Both the position numbers and the translations under genes were made by a program. The notes below the pieces were generated by a model. It worked only from the letters and a program-made list of their open reading frames with translations. It searched no databases and was not told where the DNA came from. A stretch of DNA of 63,302 nt, taken from NCBI GenBank assembly GCA_964390545.1, contig CAYMJV010000006.1, forward strand, positions 1 to 63,302, given 5' to 3'. This document shows positions 41,578-48,328 of this stretch, piece by piece. This DNA is from CAYMJV01 sp964390545 (GTDB lineage Bacteria; Desulfobacterota; BSN033; UBA1163). Every line of letters starts with the position of its first letter. Position 1 is the stretch's first letter.

Positions 41578-42012
41578 TCATCTCTTCTTCTCTTCCCTTT
41601 CTAAAATCACCGAAATCAATTTTATGACTGACTTTTTTTGCTCATTAAACATCTTTATGGCCTGCCATCGGAAGTTCAAATATCGATGGGCCAGACGGTT
41701 TCGCTGGATAGCTAAATTTGCCAACTTTTCCTGTTCTTCTTCTGAGAAACCAAAATATTTACTACATTTTTTTAAGGCATCCGCATAACTTTCTGTTCCT
41801 ATGCCTTCTTCTGTCAAAATCGTTCCACATACGTCTATGAGCGCTGTAAGGATGTTTTCAACTGTCCTGTCGATTAATTTCTGTAATTTCTTATCCTCTT
41901 GATATTCAGTCCAATTCTTATCTGAATAATCCTCCTCAAATTCTTTTAATTCTTGAGATATAAATTGAATTGATTCAGCAATTCTGCCTCTGGCGTATCG
42001 ATATTCACCCAT
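41578..42012 (-). CDS. HepT-type toxin (second module)
   Basis: A 144-aa HEPN/DUF86 protein with catalytic RNRLAHRY (Rx4HxY) and the helices YRYARGRIAESIQFISQELK, KLQKLIDRTVENILTALIDV and DVCGTILTEEGIGTE. It overlaps the upstream MNT gene by 8 nt. It is not closely similar to the HepT at 39243, so the modules are of separate origin rather than a recent duplication. Confidence 0.88.
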   Translation of the reverse strand: MGEYRYARGRIAESIQFISQELKEFEEDYSDKNWTEYQEDKKLQKLIDRTVENILTALIDVCGTILTEEGIGTESYADALKKCSKYFGFSEEEQEKLANLAIQRNRLAHRYLNFRWQAIKMFNEQKKSVIKLISVILEREEKKR

Positions 42013-42451
42013 GTTTAAGCTCCTCCAAATTCTTCCTAGTGATTCTAACCTGCCAATCTATGCCAAATAGATTAAAGTCTTCCATCTGGAAAACTGCTTC
42101 ATTTCTAAGGCATATGTATTTATCGCTATCTTTTATAAATACAGGTATTCCCAAAACGATGGCATTATAGTAAAGCATCGGCTTATTAAAATCTGATTGA
42201 ATCGCAATACCATTTACTTCTCGTCCAAGCTCCCTTGATAAGGATAAAGAAATGTCGTTGAGATAACAGAATAATTCGTCATCTGCCCCATTCTCTTTGG
42301 TAAAAACAATAGCAATATCAACATCAGAGTCTTCTTTTGGAAATCCTCGAGCCCAAGAACCATACAGAAAAACCATCTCTAACCCATACTGCTGTGCCTT
42401 TTTATTAAAAAAGTTTTTTAAACAATTGACGATCTCTTCCTTTGTATTCAT
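42005..42451 (-). CDS. MNT-type nucleotidyltransferase antitoxin (second module)
   Basis: A 148-aa minimal nucleotidyltransferase with the full GSx10DxD pattern: YGSWARGFPKEDSDVDIAIV. Third-strand acidic residues lie at EVNGIAIQSDFNKPML. It is paired with the HepT gene downstream, as in classical MNT-HepT systems. It lies 10 nt after a third, unpaired nucleotidyltransferase gene. Confidence 0.88.
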   Translation of the reverse strand: MNTKEEIVNCLKNFFNKKAQQYGLEMVFLYGSWARGFPKEDSDVDIAIVFTKENGADDELFCYLNDISLSLSRELGREVNGIAIQSDFNKPMLYYNAIVLGIPVFIKDSDKYICLRNEAVFQMEDFNLFGIDWQVRITRKNLEELKHG

Positions 42452-42461
42452 TTGCTACCTG

Positions 42462-42878
42462 CTAATGCATATCCCTTCGACATTTTTCCATCGAGAATTT
42501 GAAATCGAAATAAATGCTGCGCATTGTCGTTAAAAAGTCCACTCTCAGATCGTCTTCATTGCATATCAACAGTCGTCCTGCAGTTGAATAAAACTGAAAG
42601 GCAAGCGGCGCGTAGTTGATTATCTTAACATCGATGAGCATCTTAATGATCTTTTCTAATCTCAGAGAAATCGACATTTCAAGATCGAGAGCTCTCTCCT
42701 TTGAAATTCTTGACTCATCCACAAAAACTGCAATATCGATATCTCGAAATGGTCTCTCTTCTGTAAACGATCCATGGAGGTAGGCAAAAAGAATGGGTTC
42801 CTCCTTTCCAAGGCAGTTACTCAAGACTTCTTCCATCTTTTTTCTCTCTTCTTTGGCGAGATCTCTTAATTTTTCCAT
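42462..42878 (-). CDS. Orphan MNT-like nucleotidyltransferase
   Basis: A 138-aa protein with LFAYLHGSFTEERPFRDIDI, a short GSx8-DID site like the MNT at 39655, and VKIINYAPLAFQFYSTAGRL matching the VRILNGAPLSFRYEVI of that protein. No HepT gene is adjacent, so it may be an orphan antitoxin left after loss of its partner, or may act on another HepT. It sits 13 nt after the epimerase gene ends. Confidence 0.78.
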   Translation of the reverse strand: MEKLRDLAKEERKKMEEVLSNCLGKEEPILFAYLHGSFTEERPFRDIDIAVFVDESRISKERALDLEMSISLRLEKIIKMLIDVKIINYAPLAFQFYSTAGRLLICNEDDLRVDFLTTMRSIYFDFKFSMEKCRRDMH

Positions 42879-42891
42879 CGTACTTATCCTA

Positions 42892-44046
42892 TCAAAAGCA
42901 ATTTTTTGCTATTATTTGAACTATTTTTTCACTCGCTTTTCCGTCTCCAAATACCCCCATTCCCCCTGAGGGAGGTTTTCTCTCCGCTCTATGTCTTACC
43001 TCTTCAACAATACTTTTTGTTCTTGAACCCACCAATACGTTCCACCCACCTTGAATTGTCTCCATCCACTCCGTCTCCTCGCGGAGCGTGATACAAGGGA
43101 CTCTAAACCAATAAGCTTCCTTTTGCACCCCTCCTGAATCGGTAAAAATGACCTTGGCGTGCCTCTCTAATTTTAGCATATCGAGATAGGAGACCGGATC
43201 GATCAATTGAATCCCCTTTGCCTCTCTGATAAGACGTTGCAGTCTCATCATCTTTTTAGTCCTCGGGTGAAGGGGAAGGACAACAGGACAATCTTTTGCA
43301 ATCTCTGCCAACGCCCTAAAAATCGATTTTAACCTTTTGGGGTGGTCTGTGTTCTCGGCACGATGGAGGGTCACCAAATAATAGTGCGGAGTGCGGAGTG
43401 CCGAGTGCGGAGTATGAGGAAGAAGATTTAGATCCTTCAGAATAGTGGATTTTGTTTCGGCAATTTGAGAATAATAGAGAATGGAATCGTACATGACATC
43501 GCCCACATTTTTGACAACAGTTTTATCTCCGTTTCGGATCCCCTCCTTTGATAAATTCCGGACAGCCTGAGCCGTTGGACAGAACAGGAGGGTTGAAAGA
43601 TGGTCTGTAAGGAGGCGATTCGTCTCTTCTGGCATGTTTCGGCGATAACTTCGTAGGCCTGCTTCTACATGCCCGATTGGAATATTCAGTTTGGCCGCAG
43701 CCAATGCTCCAGCGAGGGTGGAATTTGTATCTCCATAAACGATCGTGATCCCGGGCTTCTCCTTTTCGAGAACCCTCTCGACCCCTTCGAGCATCTTCCC
43801 AGTCTGGACAGCATGAGAACCTGATCCTGCTCCCAGGTGGTAGTCGGGCTTGGGAAGTCTAAGCTCTTCAAAAAAGACTCGATCCATGAGATAATCGTAA
43901 TGTTGGCCTGTGTGAACCAAAATTTCTCGAATTCGCCCCTTTGAGCCTGCCTTCGTGGCAGCCCGATTGAAAGTGTTAATGGCCCGCCTAACCGCGGCGG
44001 CTTTAATGAACTGGGGTCTTGCCCCTACAACGGTCACAATCTTCAT
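42892..44046 (-). CDS. wecB: UDP-N-acetylglucosamine 2-epimerase (non-hydrolysing)
   Basis: About 384 aa starting MKIVTVVGARPQFIKAAAVR. ATG 44046 is preferred, as in all homologues, over a frame that begins 15 nt upstream. VYGDTNSTLAGALAAA, GHVEAGLRSYRRNMPEETNR, LVTLHRAENTDH and FTDSGGVQKEAYWFRVPCIT are the family motifs. It makes UDP-ManNAc or, in a WbpI-like role, converts the 2,3-diacetamido-glucuronate to the manno form. Between LNL and YYLVTLHRAEN lies an extra stretch (LPHTPHSALRTPH) encoded by a 7-nt tandem repeat. The catalytic parts are intact. Confidence 0.93.
   Translation of the reverse strand: MKIVTVVGARPQFIKAAAVRRAINTFNRAATKAGSKGRIREILVHTGQHYDYLMDRVFFEELRLPKPDYHLGAGSGSHAVQTGKMLEGVERVLEKEKPGITIVYGDTNSTLAGALAAAKLNIPIGHVEAGLRSYRRNMPEETNRLLTDHLSTLLFCPTAQAVRNLSKEGIRNGDKTVVKNVGDVMYDSILYYSQIAETKSTILKDLNLLPHTPHSALRTPHYYLVTLHRAENTDHPKRLKSIFRALAEIAKDCPVVLPLHPRTKKMMRLQRLIREAKGIQLIDPVSYLDMLKLERHAKVIFTDSGGVQKEAYWFRVPCITLREETEWMETIQGGWNVLVGSRTKSIVEEVRHRAERKPPSGGMGVFGDGKASEKIVQIIAKNCF
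43384..43411 (-). repeat. In-frame 7-nt tandem repeat inside wecB
   Basis: Four units GTGCGGA, GTGCGGA, GTGCCGA, GTGCGGA on the plus strand are followed by a degraded GTATGA. The TCCGCAC-type heptamer is a common intergenic tandem repeat in environmental genomes, and I see it in no other place in this window. Here it is inserted in a surface loop just before the conserved LVTLHRAEN and the frame is kept. Confidence 0.75.
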
Positions 44047-44059
44047 CCTTTGAACTCCC

Positions 44060-44081
44060 AAAAGGGGACAGGCTACTTTTT
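44060..44081. repeat. Left terminal inverted repeat of the RAYT element
   Basis: A 22-nt sequence (AAAAGGGGACAGGCTAC then a T5 run) whose exact reverse complement is found at 44763-44784. It lies 3 nt before the transposase stop (44085) and 13 nt upstream of the wecB ATG. Confidence 0.75.
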
Positions 44082-44084
44082 CCC

Positions 44085-44747
44085 CTAATCTTCTCTCCTC
44101 GGTCTTCCTCTTGGTCGAATCGTTGACTCCAAACCAAATGCTTTACTGACATCAACTTGCCATGATGAATCCCCATAAGGAGATTGACGGCTCACACTCT
44201 GGCGCAATTTTTCTAATTCTTTTTCAGCAATCGATTCATTAACAAATTTACTCCACTCCTTTGGCAATTCCACAGGAACCTCATCGATTAATAAGTGGCC
44301 TCCCTTCTGAACTGACTCCCTGTGGGAGGACCACAACCAATTGTTTGCTGAATTAACTAAGCCAGCTCTTAGAGGATTGCTCTCCACATACTTAAGCACA
44401 GTTAACAGATGACTATCCTTTTGAATCAGAAAGCTTTTGTATCGCCCTTGCCATATATGACCACTTGTCCCATAATGCATGTGGAAACGGCGGACATGAC
44501 TTGTCAGTAACCATTGCATCCATTTACTCAAATCTTCCGACTCGTGAGGCATTACAACTATATGAAAATGATTTGGCATCAGACAATAAGCGAAAATCCT
44601 GACTGTATAACGAATCTTTGCTTCCTTCATTAAGTTAACAAAGGCCTCATAATCCTTATCTTTTTGGAATACAACCCGTCCCCCGTTTCCACGGTTAATA
44701 ACATGGTAAATAGAGTCGTCAGCTAATCCCCTTGAAATCCTTGGCAT
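44085..44747 (-). CDS. REP-associated tyrosine transposase (IS200-like Y1 family)
   Basis: A 220-aa protein. It begins MPRISRGLADDSIYHVINRG, has the HUH motif in YCLMPNHFHIVVMPHES, then HIWQGRYKSFLIQKDSHLLT and the tyrosine-region YVESNPLRAGLV. All are RAYT hallmarks. It is on the same strand as its neighbours and is flanked by inverted repeats. RAYTs act on hairpin-forming sequences and may be domesticated. No second copy of the termini was noticed in the window. Confidence 0.93.
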   Translation of the reverse strand: MPRISRGLADDSIYHVINRGNGGRVVFQKDKDYEAFVNLMKEAKIRYTVRIFAYCLMPNHFHIVVMPHESEDLSKWMQWLLTSHVRRFHMHYGTSGHIWQGRYKSFLIQKDSHLLTVLKYVESNPLRAGLVNSANNWLWSSHRESVQKGGHLLIDEVPVELPKEWSKFVNESIAEKELEKLRQSVSRQSPYGDSSWQVDVSKAFGLESTIRPRGRPRRED

Positions 44748-44762
44748 TCCAAAACCTTGTAT

Positions 44763-44784
44763 AAAAAGTAGCCTGTCCCCTTTT
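44763..44784. repeat. Right terminal inverted repeat of the RAYT element
   Basis: Exact 22-nt reverse complement of 44060-44081 (AAAAAGTAGCCTGTCCCC then T4), located 1 nt before the stop codon of the WbpD-like gene. An extra T follows at 44785. Confidence 0.75.
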
Positions 44785-44785
44785 T

Positions 44786-45361
44786 CTACTCGATTAATCT
44801 CACCCCGGCACGGTCTTTCTTATATTTCTTTCCACAGGCCTGACATTTTGCTCTTCCAGATCGAAACGCGATCTCCACAGCACATTGACAAACCCACCCC
44901 TTCACCCTTCCCGGATTCCCATAGACCAAGCCGTAATCCGGAACATTCTTCGTCACGACTGAACTCGCACCGATAAACGCATATTGGCCGATCGTGTTTC
45001 CACAGATGATCGTAGAATTTGCCCCGATCGTAGCCCCCTTCCCCACCAAGGTCTTGCGGAATTCCTTCTTTCGTGAAATGAAACTTCTGGGATTGAAAAC
45101 ATTGGTGAAAACCATGGAGGGTCCGCAGAAGACATCATCCTCTAAAATGACACCACTGTAAATGGAGACATTATTCTGAACCTTGACATTGTTTCCTAAG
45201 ATCGCTCCTGAATCGATGAACACATTTTGACCGATGTTACAGTTCCTTCCGATTTTGGTACCGGAATTGATATGCGTGAAATGCCAAATCTTCGTCCCTT
45301 CTCCGATCTCCACGGGTTCATCTAACACAGCCGTCGGATGGGCAAAATATGCTTTTTCCAT
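44786..45361 (-). CDS. UDP-2-acetamido-3-amino-uronate N-acetyltransferase (WbpD-like)
   Basis: A 191-aa left-handed beta-helix enzyme: KAYFAHPTAVLDEPVEIGEG, NSGTKIGRNCNIGQNVFIDS, and FTNVFNPRSFISRKKEFRKT, which is typical of WbpD/WlbB. The C-terminal tail has CQCAVEIAFRSGRAKCQACG, a small zinc-ribbon-like end. It adds acetyl to the 3-amino group of the diamino uronic acid. It is coupled to the WbpB-like oxidoreductase (45366) by a 4-nt gap, so the pathway order of Pseudomonas O5 is partly kept. Confidence 0.9.
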   Translation of the reverse strand: MEKAYFAHPTAVLDEPVEIGEGTKIWHFTHINSGTKIGRNCNIGQNVFIDSGAILGNNVKVQNNVSIYSGVILEDDVFCGPSMVFTNVFNPRSFISRKKEFRKTLVGKGATIGANSTIICGNTIGQYAFIGASSVVTKNVPDYGLVYGNPGRVKGWVCQCAVEIAFRSGRAKCQACGKKYKKDRAGVRLIE

Positions 45362-45365
45362 GTTG

Positions 45366-46376
45366 TCATTTCCCTCCTACGTTAACGGGGACCCCTTTCT
45401 TTTTTAAGGATTCTTGGGCTGCGATTAGGATTCTTACAACCTCAAGCCCATCCCGGCCACTGGTCTTCGGTTCCCCCCTCGATTCGATACAGTGAATAAA
45501 TTGCTCTGCTTCGGCTCGGAGCGGTTCCACCATCTTAACGTTTGGAATCGTGATATCCCCAAATCTTAAACTGAGGTATTCCCCGTAAGTATCATAAGAT
45601 GGGCTCCTCACACCTTTGTCATAGATCTTTAACTTTTCAGAAACTTCCATATCATCAAAAACCGCCATCTTTTTCGACCCTACGATGGTAATCTTTCTCA
45701 ACTTATGGGGGTCGAGCCAGCTCAGATGGACATTGGCCATTTTCCCGTCTGAAAATCGAAGGCTGAGAAAGACGACGTCTTCAATTCCGTTTTGGATGTA
45801 ACTTTCTCCGTGAGCCGAGACGACAACCGGCTTTTCTTCGATAAGATGAAGGATGACAGACAAGTCATGAGGAGCAAATGACAGGAGGGCGTTTTCATCT
45901 TGACGGATAACCCCGAGATTAACCCGCTGCGTATAGATATAATGGATTTTCCCCAACTCCCCTGAAGAAATCATCTCCTTCAGGCGATCGACCACAGAAT
46001 GATAGATCAATAGATGGCCGACCATGAGAATCCGGTCTTTCCTCTCTGCAATCTCCAGCATCTCCTCAGCATCTTTTTCATTCAATGCCATCGGTTTTTC
46101 GACTAATACATCCTTACCCGCTAACAATATCTCCTTGGATAGCGAATAATGGGAAATGGCTGAGGAAGCCACCACAACACCCCTGACTTCCGGATCTTGA
46201 AGAATAGGGTTTAGATTTTCAACGGTCTGCGATTGGGGATAGGCTTTTCGTACGGAAGCCAATTTAGAAGGATCACTGTCGCAGATGTATTTCAACCGTA
46301 CATTGGGAAGCTCAGAAAAGACTCGAATGTGATTTTTCCCCCATGCTCCTGCTCCCACCACTGCAATGTTGATCAT
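45366..46376 (-). CDS. Gfo/Idh/MocA oxidoreductase (WbpB-like)
   Basis: A 336-aa NAD(P)-dependent enzyme. AVVGAGAWGKNHIRVFSELP is the Rossmann motif, with GKDVLVEKPMALNEKDAEEM carrying the conserved EKP. C-terminal EDVVFLSLRFSDGKMANVHL forms the substrate domain. Position immediately before the WbpD-like acetyltransferase gene suggests the 3-dehydrogenation of UDP-GlcNAcA (WbpB/WlbA role). The matching aminotransferase may be the DegT gene at 56992. The UDP-GlcNAc 6-dehydrogenase is not in the window. Confidence 0.85.
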   Translation of the reverse strand: MINIAVVGAGAWGKNHIRVFSELPNVRLKYICDSDPSKLASVRKAYPQSQTVENLNPILQDPEVRGVVVASSAISHYSLSKEILLAGKDVLVEKPMALNEKDAEEMLEIAERKDRILMVGHLLIYHSVVDRLKEMISSGELGKIHYIYTQRVNLGVIRQDENALLSFAPHDLSVILHLIEEKPVVVSAHGESYIQNGIEDVVFLSLRFSDGKMANVHLSWLDPHKLRKITIVGSKKMAVFDDMEVSEKLKIYDKGVRSPSYDTYGEYLSLRFGDITIPNVKMVEPLRAEAEQFIHCIESRGEPKTSGRDGLEVVRILIAAQESLKKKGVPVNVGGK

Positions 46377-46386
46377 AAAACCCCCT

Positions 46387-46426
46387 TCAAAACCAATTTG
46401 CGATTTTCAATTTGCAGTTTGCAACT
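46387..46426. repeat. AT-rich dispersed repeat at the end of a GT2 gene
   Basis: The repetitive phrase (minus strand TTGCAAACTGCAAATTG then AAAATCGCAAATTGG) closely matches the 58117-58230 tract. The stop codon of the GT2 gene 46407-47375 lies in it, and the last residues (LQTAN) are encoded by it. Confidence 0.55.
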
Positions 46427-47375
46427 TGTCTTTCTTAGGTCTTAGCCCCATCGTTTCTGGGCAGAATCTCAGGTGCCACCACATGAGATAGAGGTAAGTG
46501 GAGAGTTTTGTTCTCCACTTCTTAACCATGAAAAGGGTAAACACACAAGCAATGGTAGCAAAAACAAGTTCAACTGACAATTTAATGATTGATCCGATAA
46601 AGAGAACAGACGACTGGAAACTTCCCCTGTTCTTCCTGAAGTAATGATACCGGGATCGGTAATATTCAATCCTGGCCTTCCCCTTCTCAGCCTCCGCACT
46701 TTTCCCCTGGAAGTGAAGGATCTCGGCCTGGGGGATATGATAGATCTTCCATCCGGCTTTTTTCATTCGGTAGCACCAGTCGGTTTCCTCCAAAAAAAGA
46801 AAGTATTCCTCATCCAACAGACCTACCTGCTCCACGGTCTCTCGCCTCACCAGCATGCAGGCACCGATGACCGAGTCTACCTCGATAGGACCAAAGTAAT
46901 CCCACTCCTTTCCTGGGAACTTCTCCGGAAAGAGCCACCTCAGGAGGCTCTTGTTGAGAAGCTCCGTGGCCAAGGACGGAAAGTTGGCGATCGAGTTCTG
47001 CTTGGATCCATCAGCGTTCAAGAGCTGGGCTCCTACCAATCCAGCCTTCGCGTGAGCGTCCATAAAAGAGAGCATTTTCAGGACGGTTTCATCCTTCACC
47101 TGGGTATCCGGATTGAGAAGAAGTAAATATTCTCCACTCGATAGGGAGATCGCTTGATTATTCGCCCTGGCAAATCCCATATTGTCCGGGTTTTCGATCA
47201 GTCTCACCTCCGGAAATTTCTGCCGGACTACTGCAACGCTTTCATCTATGGAGCCATTGTCCACCACAAAGACCTCCGTGTCGATCTTCTTAAGCGTCTG
47301 GGTGAGCGAATCTATGCATTGGCAAAGGAGATCCTTTGTATTCCAGTTCACAATGATCACCGATAGACCGGTCAC
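46407..47375 (-). CDS. Family 2 glycosyltransferase, rhamnosyltransferase-like
   Basis: A 322-aa GT-A enzyme. It has LSVIIVNWNTKDLLCQCIDS, VDNGSIDESVAVVRQKFPEV, LLLNPDTQVKDET (a DxD-like acidic triad) and FLEETDWCYRMKKAGWKIYH for the acceptor and base region. A hydrophobic C-terminal segment (SVLFIGSIIKLSVELVFATI) anchors it to the membrane. It looks like WbbL-type rhamnosyltransferases. It overlaps the methyltransferase gene by 4 nt. The C-terminus runs into a dispersed AT-rich repeat. Confidence 0.88.
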   Translation of the reverse strand: MTGLSVIIVNWNTKDLLCQCIDSLTQTLKKIDTEVFVVDNGSIDESVAVVRQKFPEVRLIENPDNMGFARANNQAISLSSGEYLLLLNPDTQVKDETVLKMLSFMDAHAKAGLVGAQLLNADGSKQNSIANFPSLATELLNKSLLRWLFPEKFPGKEWDYFGPIEVDSVIGACMLVRRETVEQVGLLDEEYFLFLEETDWCYRMKKAGWKIYHIPQAEILHFQGKSAEAEKGKARIEYYRSRYHYFRKNRGSFQSSVLFIGSIIKLSVELVFATIACVFTLFMVKKWRTKLSTYLYLMWWHLRFCPETMGLRPKKDKLQTAN

Positions 47376-48328
47376 AACTTCACAATCTCCAAATGGATGA
47401 GATCCCCCAACCGAAGGCGATCGATAAACCAGCAGAATGGTTGAAAGAGATGCTTCAAGAAATGGCTTCCCAAAATCGGTTGCTTCCTTTGAACCAACCC
47501 CCCTCCATCATACCATTCATTCAGAAAAAATTGAAGGCTCCCTAAGAAGGATCTCGTTCCCGAATCGAATTGAATGTTTTTGATTCTTAAATCCAGAGAG
47601 GAAAGAAGTCTCTCAATGGTCTTGATTGAAAAAGAGAAAAGATGGCGGGGAACATCTAAGCTGAACCAGCACTTACCGAACAGCCAATAATGAAGACTTC
47701 TTGCATTCTGAATGGAAATATAGATTCGGCCGTGGGGAAGGAGAATCCTTTTCACCTCTTGGAGAGTTTCTCTTGGGTCTGGCAGATGCTCTAAGACAAA
47801 ACTCAACCTCACCACATGGAAGAAGTGATCCGGATAATTAGCCTCGAAGAGGCTACCGGTGATGACATCGAGTTCCGCTCCTCTTGCCCGTCCAGAGGCA
47901 TCCTCATCCAATTCTACCCCAAAGACCTCCCAACCCATCTTCTTCAATTTATAAAGTTCCGTCCCGTTTCCACAGCCGATATCTAAAAGACGTCCATTTT
48001 CAACGAAGGGAATGGAATTTCTATACCTGCCTCTGAAGGGTAGCAAGATCATCTTTCTGATGAGCGAAGGACTCTCACCATACCCCCAAAAAGCCTTCAG
48101 CATCTCTTTTCTAAGTCGAGAGTACTCCCGAAAAGGAGTTGGATGGGGAGCGTAATACTCCTCTGGATAATATTTTTTCAGCGTCCCTGAATCGGGTTGA
48201 GGATGTATGAAAAGAAGACCGCACTCCGCACATTGGACCACGTGGAACGTCCCTGGGATCCCGAAAATACGATCCCTTCCTTCAAAGAGGACCCCGTATT
48301 CTTCCGATTTACAAACGCAACAGGTCAA
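47372..48328 (-). CDS. SAM-dependent methyltransferase with N-terminal zinc ribbon
   Basis: A 318-aa protein. A small CxxC...CxxC ribbon (TCCVCKSEEYGV, VVQCAECGLLFIHP) precedes the Rossmann domain GRLLDIGCGNGTELYKLKKM with ARGAELDVITGSLFEANYPD. This matches the group of LPS-locus methyltransferases that begin with a ribbon. ATG overlaps the preceding stop by 4 nt. The C-terminal region has few recognisable motifs. The methylated group is unknown. Confidence 0.85.
   Translation of the reverse strand: MTCCVCKSEEYGVLFEGRDRIFGIPGTFHVVQCAECGLLFIHPQPDSGTLKKYYPEEYYAPHPTPFREYSRLRKEMLKAFWGYGESPSLIRKMILLPFRGRYRNSIPFVENGRLLDIGCGNGTELYKLKKMGWEVFGVELDEDASGRARGAELDVITGSLFEANYPDHFFHVVRLSFVLEHLPDPRETLQEVKRILLPHGRIYISIQNARSLHYWLFGKCWFSLDVPRHLFSFSIKTIERLLSSLDLRIKNIQFDSGTRSFLGSLQFFLNEWYDGGGLVQRKQPILGSHFLKHLFQPFCWFIDRLRLGDLIHLEIVKL

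Larger units (their letters stand above)
44060..44784 (-). mobile_element. RAYT (REP-associated tyrosine transposase) element
   Basis: A 725-bp unit: a transposase gene between perfect 22-nt inverted repeats. It separates the acetyltransferase gene (stop 44786) from wecB (ATG 44046) with hardly any other bases between them. The repeat GGGGACAGGCTAC is familiar as a terminus of such elements in several proteobacterial genomes (established pattern, from memory). It looks complete. Confidence 0.8.
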
